Assembly (NCBI GenBank): GCA_033063855.1
Contig: CP093831.1
Coordinates: 16,678,001 to 16,742,000 of the forward strand
From: Smittia aterrima
Lineage: Eukaryota; Arthropoda; Insecta; Diptera; Chironomidae
DNA: 64,000 nucleotides
Reading direction: 5' to 3'
This document shows, in pieces, positions 1 through 14,908 of this stretch (its first letter is position 1; every line of letters starts with the position of its first letter). The position numbers and the translations under genes were made by a program. The notes below the pieces were generated by a model. That model was not told the origin of the DNA, made no database searches, and saw nothing but the letters and a program-made list of their open reading frames with translations.

Positions 1-3000
1 GTATTGTTGCGAACGAATCCTTCTCATTCCAAATCCATTGTTTCTTCTATTTTTCTTTTGAAAGTGATACATTGGATTTCTGTTGGGTCTCCATCGATTC
101 CAAGAAATTCTTTTAAAGGTCCCTTTCTACCTTCAACAAGGGTTATTGGGATGATTCTTTCTTTCTTCGTCTTTGACTTTTTTCGGGTCTCTTCGTTGTT
201 TTGTTTGTTGCCTCTTCATGTTACATGAGACAGAGATAGAAGAAGATCGTAATGACTAATCAAACGAAATCAAAGTGATAGATGATGGGAATTTAAATAG
301 TTTTGTATTACAACAAGTTGAACGTCTTTGATTTCAACATCAGGCAGAGATATCCAACTGACTTTTACACCTGTTGCTGTTGTAAATTTTTCCTCTCACT
401 CTCCCTATCGTCTTCTTCGAGACAACATCGAAGTTCGAGTGTTGGTCAACAAGAGAATTTGCATAGACAGATTTAAATATCCAACCATTCAATCTTCACT
501 TCCTGTTGCTGTCGAGAATTACAAATGTTTTGCTTCTAAGTAATAGGATTTGCCAACAGCTCTTTTGAGACGATAAAAGTCTGTCTTAATGAGATTAATG
601 GAGAAAATATTCTTCATCTCTCCGTCTCTCTCGAGATATTTTAATATTTAAATTAATATTTCCAAATCAAGCGACATAAAATGCTGAAGAGACGATTCTG
701 TCGTTTTTATGGAACTCTTTAAAATTAACAAGCTCCGTTGACGACCTAAACATGTTTATTTTGCGGTTTTAATAATCGAAAGACGCTTATTGATTCATAA
801 ATCAAAATATTATTAAAGTCTCTTTCTCATGAGATGAGAATAAAAGTTGAATTTCTTCGTCAGAGTCAGAGTTATTGATGGAAAAAGTTTCTGTCGATTT
901 ACGTGCTCAGGTTAATCGATTTTTTTAGTGATAGAGATGGGGGCAGGGGAGGGAAAGATATTCACAGCAGATACAACTCAATCTGCTCGAGATGGGCGAA
1001 ATGAGCGACGAACAATAAAAGTAGGATGTGTTACACAACAAAAGACAACGTTGAAAGCGTCACCAACAGATAAACAACAATCGTCGCATCGGTCGACGGA
1101 AGAGAAATTGCTGCTGCATGTTCTCTGCGTCCCCTTTTGTGTGTTTTTTCCTCCCTTCGACAAGCAAGCAGATCGCTCGTTTTTGAAGGGGTGGAAAGAA
1201 AATACTCTAGTCCACCATATTGCTTTTCGGGGTTGTTTTGATTTTTCCATCATTACAGTTGCTGTTGTTGTCTGAATTGTGTGTGTAAACATTACCTATA
1301 AATAAACTTTATTCCCTCACTCTCTCTTTCTCACTCACTAACTCGTCGACGGAGCCATAATCTACTCACTACCGAGTTTCCAATTTTATGCTTGGAAGGG
1401 AAGCAGACTAAATGGGATTTAGGATGTCAAAGGAGCTTTTCCAGTTTTTGCTCTTTCTCTCCTCGACTCGAGCGCAGAATATTTTTTTATTGTTTTTTTT
1501 TTTTGTTGTTAGTGATGCAGGAGAATCTCAACAGCCGTTTGAGGCTTTAAAGCGACGTTTGTACATTACGACTTGAACAATATTGATTTTCAGATCGTCA
1601 GATGTTTACAGGTCGATTGAGTGAGAGGAGAAAGCCACACGTTTCACAAATGAATTAAAGCAAGGCGCCAAGCCACCAAATTCAATCTGATTATCAGGCC
1701 AATTAGGCCAATTTGTGTAAAATCCTCTATCTTGATAATCATCAGTGAACATTAATTCTTAACCCAAACGTTTTGTCTCTGGCTTAAGATGGACATAAAA
1801 TTTCATGTTCTCTTCGATAATAAAACGTAAATAAAATAAAAGGAAAAGAAATAAAATTTAAAAGATAGAAATTAATAAAACAACAGAGAAACAAGATAAG
1901 TCGTAGCCAGGGATGGCGAGTGTGTGGGGGTTTATTATTTAAAGGTCCGATTAATCTTTGATTGACTTGTGAACTTGAAAATTTCTCCGACTCTGTTGGT
2001 CTCTGAAAACCTCCCGAAACGAGACGACAGAAGAAGAAAGAATCCGGTTGACAAAAAACCGGAGACGAAAATTATGTTGTAGAGCTCCAAGAAGCGTACG
2101 CTTCACGCGCTATCACGAGCGTTTAATCTCAGACTATTAATCGCGTAATGATTCAAAGCTCCTTCTCGAAAAAATAATCTTTCCTCTTCAAGATTCTCGT
2201 GAAAAACGAGAGGCAAACAAATGAGCTACCATAAGATCTTTTATCGGTGACAATTTGTAACAAAGCAAGAGATTCGCGAGTAAGCGATATTTTCACGTAA
2301 ACCATTCACAGAACAAGCGTTGAATGATTGTTGGTGATTTAAGCGTAATTTCTCATCGAGAGATGAGCGATGAGTGTCATCGTCGTTGCGATTGTTAATA
2401 AAGTCATCTGCTCTCACAATTGAATCGCGAGTGCAATGAGAAATTTCTGGTAAACGATCGCCAGTCTATCAGTAATTGAATATCAACCATCTCAAAGCTT
2501 CATTAATTATGTTGCTCGATCGCTATGGGATTCTTCACTTTCAAATTATTTGTTTTCTCTCATTCGTTCGCTCAGTCACTTCACCATCCTCGTAAATGTT
2601 TCATGTCAGAAAGATCATTTCGTGTTGATGGCTGCAAAGGTTTTTCTCGTGAATTAAGGTCTTGGAATTCCATCGCCAACCGAAATCCAATTACTTCGAA
2701 CACATTCCAAGCAACTATTTGAATTGTGTTGAAAGTCGTCATTACATTTGTTTAAGGAAGTTTCATGGGAAAGTGTCACGAGCGATGTGAACTATTTAAA
2801 TCAAGACGAGCGCTCACATCATTTACGAAATGACCTCAGACTCTTGGGAGATTGGAATGAAATCGAACAATTTTTGAAAATGATTAATGACTCGCTTTTG
2901 TTTTCGAATTGAGGATATTCGAAGCATCATCTTGTGAGTGTTTCATGAGACTAACTCAACACTTTACGCTCTCGCGATTATTAAATTCTCATTATCATCA

Positions 3001-6000
3001 TAAAACCTAATTGATCCATTTGTGTAGAATCCGCCCTAATAGATGTTTCACAAAACACCATTTATTCACTCAATTTGATTAAAAAGCAATCTTCTTCTCG
3101 TGGCTAACGAATCGCTTTAAGAGAATGGTGAGCAATCAGCTTGTGAAATACTCGTCGAGGTTCCCAAGCAGCAGCAGCTCACGAAACATGAAGAGAAGGA
3201 ATGTTGGACACATAGCGTGATTGGCGTTTTATACGCGAGCTTAATCTCGCGGAAAGTTATTTGATTTGATTTGCCAAAAATAAAAAGCAAATGTTGCTGT
3301 TGTTGTGTTGTGATTTAGACTTGAAACGGTGGGAAAATGTGATCTCGAGACTCTTTATCGAGTTGTTGGCAAACGTTCGCATATTTTCGCTGACTTGACA
3401 TTAAACGCCGCTTCGAATCGATTACCGCATAAGAAATCTGTCGCAGACTATCTGACTACACATTCAGTATTGCCTTTTAGACAAGTTTTTATTGCACAAA
3501 TTTCCTTTGCCCCGAAAACAACGAACAAACGGCAGAAACAATGAACGAGTTGAGTAAATAAAAGAAAATCATGATAAAAAATAAAATTCTCGTATAATTT
3601 ATTATCTTTATTTACATGCAACAAGAACATAGAGCATAAAACGACAACATATCTGAGAGAAAAGATCTTTTTCGTGTGCTCTTGGGGAACATAAGTTTTA
3701 TGCTCGCTGCACTTTGTATCGAGGAAACTTAAGAAATATCATAAAAACATTCAAAAACTCAACTCGACAAGTTTATTGTTTCGCGACTCGATAATTTCCT
3801 GAATTGTTGGTGTTACCTCCTCAACTTTAAAGTCTTTTGTGACGGGCACTTGAACTAATAAAAATGTAAGAATGCACGGCAGAAAATTTCCCATAACGTC
3901 CCGTTCTCTTCACCATTTGGCCTTCTCTCACTCTAGCTTGCAAGCCAATGTGCATAAGTCGAAAAATTATAAGGCACGATTTTTCTTAAGAAAAAGTTCC
4001 CAATCTTCGACAAGAGTCGAGCCGAGCTGAGCGAGAGAGAAAGAGATTTTCGATTTCAATAAAATTGAACTACATTGGAAACAGAGACATAAAAACAATT
4101 TCGGAAATGTTTAACAACAAGTTCTCAGGTTTTTTCTTTCGCTTTTCGTCGAAGGAGTGTGTTGAGTTCTCGAGCATAAATTGTAATTGAAAAATGAAAC
4201 ATGAAAAAGAAAATTATTTTTTATTATTTTTTCACCTCTTCGACGGGAATTTCTCGGGAGAGTTTTATTGCTTTAACACGCTGCCACGATTGTTGAATTC
4301 TTTTTCTTTTCTCTTTTTTTTTCGAGGGAATTTGTAGGTGGAAGAAGAATCAAAAAACGAATGAATCATGCTCGAGGAGATGAGCCAATGAAATGACGTT
4401 GAGATTAATCAGACTTTGTTGCCATTTCGAGAAGATCTTCACTCACGTCCATGTTTGTTGTTTGCAAATATTTACTTTAAAGCTTAATTGCTTCTCAATT
4501 AATTTATCGATTTTTCCCCTCGTTACCCAAAAGAAGAAATCGAATGAAATAGCAGAACGGAAACATAATTTGAGCTGTCGGCTTTCAAGGTAAATGCTTT
4601 GCCCTAAATCGAAACTTTTCCATTCAACTTTTATGTTTCAATCATCATCGACTGGACTGTTAGATGAAGTCAAGGTGCTCGCAATCAAATTGATTTTTTC
4701 CTTCCGCCTCTGAAGTTATTGAAAGTTTCTCGCAAAATTCCTTTTAAGTTCATTTCGCTCGTTCAACCTCGTTCAATTTAATATCGCGAGAAACGTGAAT
4801 GTTTTGTTAATTAACAACTCGAGCGATTATTCTAATTCGATTTCGGAATGCGTAAGACAAACATGTTGGTCTGATAACTTTACACTTGAATTACGCAAGC
4901 TATCAAAGGAATGTAAACAGTGTTCTCTTGTGTTGATTTCTCAGAATATCGAGTTTCATTGCGACCCGAAATCGCCAAGAACACATTCTTGCTTCTGGAT
5001 GAATTTAATTCTCATTCCCCAGCTTTTAAAACGGTTTAATCATTTGTAAGCGATGAAAAGGAATTGAAATCGAATATCTTTCTTCAGGTTAATTTCGGGC
5101 GCATTACTTCGCCCGATGGTCTGATGTTGATATATCAATATAAATATTCTTGAACAATAACGTCTCTTGTTATTTATGCTGGCAATTGAAAATCGAGATT
5201 TCTTGTGCTGTGCAAAAGAGAAACTGCGAAGAAGAATTCCTGCGATTCCATAACCGAGAAACTTGAATTAACCATATTGCACAAGTTTAAATTTGAATTG
5301 AGAAAAAATGAAGAAAAAAAATGCTTCACGTCATATCGGAGAAGAAGCAATAACAACAACAACAGCGACATCCATCAAGTCAGATGTCAGTAAACTTTAA
5401 TTTGGCGTTTGATTTGTTGAAGGAGGCTCACTCGGGGCTATTGTCGAGAACGAAGTCTTGCGCATGAACGCTGGTCGAATGACCTACAGACCACGCCAGC
5501 ATTTTGTGTGCATGTTTAGCTTATTTGCGTTTTAAAAATTTGAATGTTAAACGAGAACATGAGAAGCGTCTGCCTAAGAAAATAAATTTAAACAGAAGAA
5601 ATTGAAAACAAGAGCTTTTCTCGATTGTCTCTCTTACCAAATAATTTTTGATTTATTTTAATAATTTTATTTCTTGAAGCGAGTGAGAAAAGAGAGTTCA
5701 TCTGACAGCTTTCAAATATTCTTGGAATGATTTAGATTCTTTATCTGAACCTAATGCAAATTAAAAGAAGATTGGCTAAGCATAATCTATGAAAGCGAAT
5801 GTCAATTTCATGGAAATTCTTTCTCTCAAACATTCATTAAAAATAATAAATGATGTGATTTAAAATATGCGAATCTATTTCACCGAAAAATAAACTCGAG
5901 AGAAAAGCAATAATTTTTGATTTTCTTTATCTTTTTCTTCGTCTTTTCCTTCAAAGAGATTGTTGTTGGCTCAAATATGGTCCATGGAGAATGAACAAAA

Positions 6001-9000
6001 GGTTGATCGTCTTCTTCAGTTTTTGTGGAAAATTGAAACGAAATTTATGGAAACACCTGTCTGAAGTATCATGAACCGTATTGATTTCACCGCACATAAA
6101 ATTTAATGTGAATTGCGTTGAATATATGCAATCTTGATAATCTATGGGAACCGCAAGAACCCGAAAAGAATTTCGTCTGAGAAACAAACAAAATTATTGC
6201 TACAATAAAACAATTTTTATGATTTCTGCAAAGCCATAATAAATTCATAAATTAATTTCGTGGCTTCAAGAGCGATCAAAATGTTGAGTTTATTTGGGAA
6301 AATATTGTTTTTATAGCAAACTTCTTGATGCTTAAGAAAAATTCAGTTTATATGACTCAACCCTTAACAACTTAATACAAAATCCATTGAAATTAAAAAT
6401 TCTTGAAATTCATTTGACAAATTCATCGAGAATTTATTTTAATGAGAAATGACGATAAAGGTGTTTCAACCCTCATTCGTTCATTCAATGTGTGCCTTTC
6501 TCTCTCTATTTCATTCCTCGATTGATGATAATCGTCTCGCCATTATGTTTCAGTCTGTTCCCTTTCTGATATTAATAACAACAACGACCTGAGTCGTATA
6601 TTTATACTTTCAAACAGATTAGTATCATCCATTGCCCTAAATAATTATTCATTTCATCCCCTGGTCGTCCTCCCCTATCTATCTACGCTTCTCTATCAAT
6701 TCACAAATCAAGAGTCTTTGGACGGAGTTGTACACAAAATTCAAAGTGTTAAAAACCGTGAAGAAATATTTGTTGATTTCATGGTGGGGTGAGCTTACAT
6801 TAATCCTTCGAAACGGTTTAAAAAATGAATGGGCGCGTTTTATTCGTAAACTTTATGCTTCTCCCGTGTTTGATGAAAGAAAGGATTTGTCTCTTGCATA
6901 ATTTCTCTATTACGTGGAATGAACAATACGCAAGAGAACGGAATTCTGCGACAAACTTTCTAAAGTTTTTATCTAAAAAATCCTTTTGCGAGCAATAAAA
7001 CTGCAGTGATCCGCCCTTTCACTTTCTCTCCACTGACTGTGCAAATAGCAAAGACGACGACGAGTAAAACGATTGTTGAAAACGAAAGCAGATGTTGAGC
7101 ATCTTTCTGTGAGATGATCATGAATAAATTACACATCGCATCGAATTTTTCAACAATTTCTCAAGGATTTGCGTTGAGTGCGAGAGAAAGAGAATGGCAA
7201 CAAACCGAATCACTCTCGGCAAAGTCACGACCTAATAAACACTGATGTGAATTATTAGTACTTTGCACTGGAAACAAAAGAAGGTAGAAAGGTAGAACAG
7301 AAAGAGGGATTGAAAGCATCCTCGCAAATCTCTGAATAATAAAAGTGTTTAGCTTTATTTTGGCAAGGCCGATTATAATAAAAATAAATGAAGCATTTCC
7401 AAGCATACTTCAGCAATATTTTTTATATGTTTTCACATGCTTAAGCGACAGTCGAAGGGAGGAATTCATCGTGAGGGCCCTGGAGAAGAATATAGGGCAA
7501 TGGCAGCATTAAGCGCTCTCTTCTATTCATTCATCGAGTATTTATTTGTTGGCTGCCTTTTAAAAACTATGCAAGCACAGGATGGCTGCATTAAGGAAGG
7601 ATTAAGTTTTTCTCTTTCTCTCTCTCTCCTTTTGCTCTTTGTTGTGTCAACTATTATCATGGCGAGCTGTTGACAGCAAACGATCCTAGCGCTCGACAAA
7701 TCGATTGAAATATTTCTCGATTGCGTAACTTTGATTGTGAATCTGAAATTCCATTCGACCGTTCTTGGAATGTTTCTATTTTATTGCACAAGGTTGAAGA
7801 CGGTCGACGCAGACCGAACGATGCGCATAAATTATTTTTATTTTTGACTTTTCATGCACCATATAACTTCAAATCTCGAAACAGCAAATATTGCCATTCG
7901 AATCGAGTTGAGAGAAGAGAATTTATTGAGTGCCATATAAAATTTTATGCTGTTATTTATGGAAGGCGCAGCATAAGACGTTCGTGAAGGAGATTTCTTT
8001 ATTTATTTACTATTTCTATGAATCATAAAACGGAATATGAAAAGAGGATTTCAATGGAAAGAGGTTTTTCCTCTTACAAACAGTGAAGGCTACTGGTCAT
8101 TAAATGAAGCTTGTTACTACTCTCTCAATAAAAAAAAGCAAACGCAAAAGGCCAATAAAGTTATTTATTCACGACGAAAGTGTTTTACGATCGAGCTAAA
8201 CTAGCTGATAATCTGGATGATGGTGGAGCGATGATGAGGGTTATTCGTGCTTCAGGTAACTCTCAAACAACTTCATTGGCAACGATTAAGTTTCAATTAG
8301 ATCCCCGATCATCTCAGGTGTTATTGAATTATTTTTACTTTCGAAAAACCGAGAGAAGTTCCCACTGCCTCAGGTCTCTGCCATCATACTTCTCATTTCT
8401 GTGTTTCATGAGCCTCGTTCATTTCTTAAAGGTTACACAACAGCAGAGAAGAAAAAGAAACCAAAGGAGATGAGAATTGTTTAAGGGCTTTTCATATTTC
8501 TAAATAAATTACGAAGATCAAATTTTCAAGGTTCATCACAAAAAATCTTTTTTGCCTCCGAAGAAAAGCCCTAATAACGAAAATTCAATTCTTTTCAACA
8601 TGCGTTTCGGAGTTCGGACGAGTGTATATGCTATACCTGATTTTTCGTGGAATTTCAATGTTAACAACAAGAAACAGAGGAAAAAATATGTTTCTGCATA
8701 ATTTTTCGACTTTTCGTTTGCTGTTGTTGCTTTTGTTTTGAAAAAAAAAAACTTCCCCAAGAAAAGGTCTCACTCGACAGTTCTCGAAGGAATTATTGCA
8801 TTTTAATTCAAATTTAAAACTGTCTTGGATTCTAAACGTATAATTATCGCTATGATAAAATATTGTCCATTAATAATGAGTTATCATCGGCTGGGTCAGA
8901 CTCTAACTAAATTGTTTTGGGATCAAAAAAGATGAAATTTCTCAGCTCAAAATTCTTCTTTATGCAATTTTTAAAAGAAAAATAAATGGAACATCTTTGT

Positions 9001-12000
9001 TGATACTTCAACCTCGACTGATCCCAAAGCCGATGAGAAAGACGTAGTGTTCTAATCGCAAAAAGTCTTTACCGCACTGGTCCATTGTGCGCATTCTCCT
9101 CAAGTGCCTGTTACGAGAGAAAACTTTATCCACAAAGGCCGACGAGAAAGAAGGGAAACTGTTCCATCTTTTCAATAATCCCACACGATAATCCGTAAGT
9201 CGTTTACACTTGGTTGAAGAGGATCTTGTTTAGTCAAACAGGGAATTATTAAATTACAACTACCGATGGATGGAACTTCTTTTGCAACAATCTTTTGTTG
9301 TCATGTTGAGGGATTAATTTAATAAGTGCCAATCTTCGATCTTATCTCGTCGTAAGCTTGAATGTTGAGAGCTCAGCAATTAAGATCTCGAGAGGATCGA
9401 TAAGGAGAAAGTTAATTATTTTAGCTTGCGGCCATTCCTCACTCCAACCTTCTTGAGTTTTTATTTTTCAAACTCGCTACGCGTATTAGTCGCACAATAC
9501 AAATGATTTTTCATGTAATAAAAATACAATTTTCCTATTCATTTATCATTTTCTGCTCGTTCATTGTGCGGTGCGAGTTCCTTTCAATTGATTTTTTATG
9601 GAGAGAATCATTTTGAATGCATTTTTTAAATATCGCACAAACACTCACGCGCGCTTCGAATAAAAAACATCATCTGTTGTGTTTCATTATTATTCGATAA
9701 TTTATTTATCATCAGACCCGTGATATAGACAACAATAAGGCTCGAACAATAACAACAAAAAATCTGACCCCCTCGAATGATTCGAGATGATTTTTCAAAC
9801 GGAGCAAAGCGAAAGATGTTAGAAGGGATCCTTATGATTTCATTTATGAAAAGCACGTTGTTTTGGGACAAATCCTTTAGTTTCGTCTTTTTCATTCGTC
9901 TCCTACGTTCCGTGACGATGAACTTGTGGGAGTTCATTTTTTAACACTTATAACGTCGAGTTGCTTTTTTGTGAACGTTTCGCCTTTCCATTTGAATAAT
10001 AAACACGTAAAAAAGGAAAAGATAGTTTCATCGAGGCTTGAAAGCGATGCGAAGGGAGAAAAAAGCAAAATGGGGGAAAATTTCATGAAAGCGATGAGGG
10101 AAGAAAGTGTTTCAATTGCCTAGAATGCCATTGCCACTCATCTCCTTCTTCCCCCCGTTCAGTTTTTTTTTCGGCGAGAATGACACAAAAATTATATGAA
10201 AAACTCGCAAGCATAGCTGCCAACCTACCACGCAATTTTCCATATCATCATCATAAGAAAAATATTCAAAAAAAAAGATGAAGGCGAAATGAAAAAGCGA
10301 AATATAATAAGAAAATTTTCCTCCTCATTTCCTTCAATTTCTTTCCTTAGCTTTGGCTTTGCTCTCTCCCCCGCACATTTGAAAGGATGTCAAAAGCAGG
10401 CTTTCTTCTGACTCCAACACGAACGACACATTTCCTCGGATCCATAGCAAGAAGAAGGCAAGAGATTGAGGGAGAATATGAAACCATTATATTCGCATTT
10501 AAATAGAATAACAAGCCTTATTGTTTATCTTGCAATGTGCGTTACTCCGCAATCGCTTTTGTGTGTGTGTTTTAACGCAGGCAAGAAGAAGCGACGAGAT
10601 AAAAAGCACTTTTTCATTACATTTTCTTGAAGGTTACTTCTTCCTTTCCTGACAAAAATTCTTGAAAAAAAGAAGAAGAAAAAACTTTTATGCTCGCTTC
10701 AAGAGAAGTAAATGAAATATTGCCCAAAGATGTGACTAATAGTTTTTGTGTTTCCACCGTCTGCTTCATCTCCTTCCAGCGAACAATGGAATCGCATAGG
10801 ACTACGGTAGACTAAACTCTCAGAACTATTAACTATCGACTGTGTGTGTATGTGTGTTTGCACTTATATAATAGATGTTTAATAGCGAGAAGGCTCTTTT
10901 GAAAAGTCTAAGGACAATTATGAAATCTCTAAACTGAAGATTCTTCTTTTCTTTTCAATTCAAGATGCGTGCAAGAACTGTTGACAGAAGCTGAAGAGCT
11001 CTTCATTCATCGAGTGTTCAATTCAAAATTCAAAGAATGAAACAGTTTCGTTGTTAATTAAAGAAAAGGATTCGTCGACTTAAAAGATCGACGTTCGCAA
11101 GTTTTTTCGGTAAAACGAAGCGAACGATGAAAAGAAGAGAAAAGATTTCTGCTGTCGGCTCACGGGAATCTATAATTTAACAATTATTTTCACAGCACGC
11201 CCATCTCTCCCGTTTTCTGCAAATGGACGAAGCACGAATCGAGAGCACAAATTAAATATCTCTTGAGCTTCTGTTTAAATGCTTTGATCCAAGAAGCGGA
11301 GCGTTTGCCATTTAAATAATCATCAGATGCCCTCGAGTGCCTTGTGCAACAGCGTCTGGCAAGCAAGGAAGGAAAACAAGTTAATTGATTATTTCTTTTC
11401 TCTTTGTTTTGTGCAAGAAAGAAACGCGTTGCAGTTTTTCTTTTTTCGCTTCATCCAACGCCTACTCGCGACGCCCTCTCGTACTCCATCAGCAAAACTC
11501 TCCAGCTCGCGATAATTTCTCAAACAAATGAGTCAATTAATGAATACTTTTAGCGAATGCTTTCCAATCTGTTGATTTATGTCGCGGACCATTATTGGCA
11601 AATTTCAATCCGTTTTGCATCGTTTCTCTCGCTGGAAATCAATCAATCGAGAATGAGACCCTGGCGCGCGAGATGTGTTTAATGAGATGAGAACTAGCTA
11701 CGGCCTTTGATATTTCACAATGAATTTACATTCATTTACATGACACTTCGCTCTAACGCCTCGCCAGATTTTTTTTCTGCATCGATATCATCTTTCGTTC
11801 AAAGTTTTTTTTTGTCGTCTGCATCATTGACAGCATGAAAATCGCAAGTGTTTGTATCCAGCAGGCAATCTAGCTTCGATCTAGCTACTTCGAGCGAGAA
11901 CCACTTTAAGTGAAGTGTGAAATTTTATTCTTTGATGTGTGTGGTGTCAAGAAATTATTCCGAGAGGATTGTTGTTCTGAAATTGGCCTGAGGCAAACGA

Positions 12001-14908
12001 AGCTTCAAACGCCATTTTTCATCTGTTCGCTTGCTAGTTTGCATTCTTAATTTCATTTGACATGGGTGGGAAAAGCGCTTGGAAATAATGATTACCAAAG
12101 TTGGAATTCTCGGAAATTCACCTTTTTCTTCAAACTGTTTGGTTCTCTCGGCGCGGCTCTTAATGGCGAATAAATTAAGAAACTTTTTTTTATTGTCGAA
12201 TTCCTAATGAGTGGAATCTCAAGGATAATTTAAAAAGGCTTCTTCTCTTCTTCAGTGTCTCTAACTCAAGTGAAGCTTGAAATTATGTAATGCAAGACCG
12301 TAAATTGCGCATAAAGCTTCTCGTTTGCATAACATTTTAATGACCGTTTTCAGTTATGATGATGAGCATAGTTTGCATCGTAAATGAGGCGTTCATCTCT
12401 TCTCCTTTGCAAGTGCTAACTTCTCGGTTCTTAATGACTAATTTGCTTTAAAAATCCCTTTTAATGTAAATTGCTCCGCAAGCTTCCGCAACTCCCTTTT
12501 GTTCCGCTAAAACGAACAAAGTGGCATCGAGCAAAAGAGTGAGAGAAAGGAAATCTCAAAAAGCGCTAATTGAAAAGCATAAATTTCCATTATGAGACTC
12601 AACATGATGCTGACTGAAACTCAATAGCACTAGCGACACATGCCAAAGTTGATCTCGAACCTTTTCCTTCGCATGGCGCGTGTCTCAGTACCGTGAAAAA
12701 CAAAATAGATGTCAAAAATCAATTAGGCAATTAAGGAAAACCTTCGATCCCGTTAAACAAGTGTAAATATTTACACATTCTTAAATAACATGACACACAA
12801 TGATACACGAGATGATAATTCCTGCGTCAAAGTTTCATTCGAAGTTTCTTAAATGTTCTCAAATATCTTTCAAAACAAATTTTTATCTCTTTTTATTTTT
12901 AGAAGCCTCAAAATTCTTTTCAAACATCTGGAAGAAATTGGAATTTCAGAAATGTTCAATTCCTCAAGAAGAAACATTTGAGTAACAAGACGAAGGTAAA
13001 CGAATTTCTGTCTTAATCGAAATGTTAGACAGAAGATTTAATTAAAGGGTTGGCTCGATTAAATAAATTCTATTAAGATTAATAGATTGTGTGGTTGTGG
13101 GATCTACTCAAGTGTATCGAATTTAACTCGATAAATATTTTTGTTTATTCACAGCACATTGAAGATAATTTGATTCTCTTTCTAACTCAAATCACTCGGT
13201 CTCGAGGGTTGAGTCATGAAATTGATTTTCCTCGGAAGAGAATCGGGAGCAACTTTCGCAATTTAATGTCTTTGTGAGAGTCGAGGGTTTGATGATTCAA
13301 TTCAATTGGTAATCGGTCCTCGAATTCACGCAAATCACAATCAAAGACTTGAGCGTGCGTCTGTTAATTTGATTACAAAGAATCTTCAATTTCTTTTATT
13401 TTTGTTCACTTCAATTCAACGATTTCATCCTGAATCGAAGTCAAATTAGAAGAGGCTTTCAAGTGCGAGGGGCACACGAACCTCAATGATATGGTGAATT
13501 AGAACGTTGATTTCCTTTTTTTCAAGTGCAGGCAATTAACAGAGTGTTTATCATCAAACAACAATCAATGAGTCAATTTATTTACGTTCAGCTCGTCAGC
13601 TCCTCGAGATCTATTTAGGAACACGTGTCAAATGATTTTCTCTTTCGTGCTTAAAACAATTTTTCAATCTTTCTCCTGCCTCAAAGTGGAGAAAAACTCC
13701 GTGATGAGGTTTTAATTTGTTTATTCAGGTTCGTTCCAGATTTATATGTTTTAAAGTGTATCGAATTCGTTGAGCTGCGAAGCTCCGACGATGATTATAG
13801 TTCAACGCATTGATTTAATTTCGATGAGTGTGAAAAACACAGAGAAATGTTTATTGTTTAAATGTATAACAAGAAGAGATTGAATCATCTTTAATGGCCT
13901 TCTCATCTAATCTAATTTATATGAGAAAATCCAGAGGAAAAAAATAAGTTTTGTGGTTTCGTCCAATTTGACATTTTAATTAATTTTTTCTCAATCTCTT
14001 TAAAAGATCTCGCATTGATTTTCAAGATTAAATATTTTCTCTTCTTCATGTTATTTTCCCCTCCCTCGTTATTCGACTTTCTTACGTTTGTATTTATTTA
14101 AAGTGAGTATTGTTTTTAAATATTTTCCAATGATTGATTTATTGAATTTTAAACATTTACCATTTTTTCTCTTCTTATGATGTTTGTAAAGTTGTTTTTT
14201 TCTCGTTTTTCAACTAGCAAAGGGAGAATGAAAACAGACTTCACATCAGCTTTTGAACTTTCAGCTAGCGAAGGCTTGAAACTCAGCTTAATTAATAACA
14301 ATTTTTTTCTGCCTTCCCTTCATCTGCTCAAGAGCTCGACTATCTCGGAGAGCGACTCAATTAATCATTTATCGCCATGAACAATCGAAGTGTCATAAAT
14401 TCTTTTCCAACTCGCAAGATTGTGTGCTGAGCATAAAAAAAAACTTTCAGGATTACAATCTCCTTCCTTTTGCCATAAATGGCATCTTTAAATTTATTCA
14501 TAAATTTTCTGCTCAAGATTTTTCTTCTCTCTTTCCAATAAATGGATCGCAATAAAAAAAGTAAACGGAAGAAGACGTTAAGCGAATGAATAAAGACGAA
14601 GGCGAGGGTGACAAAAAGTTAAATGTTTTGACAATAAAGCTGAACCCGAAGCTGATGGCAAAATAATAATGTGACTTGAGGGAAACGACAAGAAAAATCT
14701 GGAAAATCTCTAAAGCCGCTTCTCTTCTGCTTTCGATTTCGAAGGAAAAATTCGATGAATCGAAAAGAAAATCTTTTTTCTTCTTTGGGATCAACAATTT
14801 TCCACGCAATTAAATTCGTAATTCTCCACCAATGAACGTTGTCATCTCAATGAACTTCAACAGCAAAAATATGACCGTCGGCAAAAAAATAAATAAAGCC
14901 AAACTCAC
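1..14908 (-). other. Non-coding DNA, probable giant intron of odd-paired
   Basis: No exon with family resemblance, conserved reading frame or paired splice sites is visible on either strand. The odd-paired exon to the right (minus strand) ends at a good GTGAGT donor beginning at 14908, so this DNA lies downstream of it in the transcript. I looked for the conserved peptides of ZIC zinc fingers 4 and 5 in reverse complement and found none, so the acceptor probably lies beyond the left edge and this stretch is intronic. Content is AT-rich with short homopolymer runs, small GT and CT simple repeats (near 7610, 10560 and 10840) and many homeodomain-type TAAT and GCATAAA motifs. Whether it is all intron or includes an exon I failed to recognise cannot be settled from sequence alone. 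Confidence 0.55.

Noticed and set aside
928..1275. 115-codon open frame overlapped by another on the opposite strand
   Set aside because: No family resemblance or splice context; both strands being open suggests chance.
7437..7673. Plus-strand frame with Ser/Leu-rich hydrophobic end
   Set aside because: The hydrophobic part is translated from a CT-rich simple repeat near 7610.
10560..10860. GT-rich simple repeats
   Set aside because: Short, ordinary microsatellites of insect non-coding DNA.
14847..14908. Continuation of the opa frame past finger 3 (EFGFIYFF...)
   Set aside because: It follows a strong GTGAGT donor at the conserved ZIC intron site and does not resemble finger 4, so it is intron read-through.
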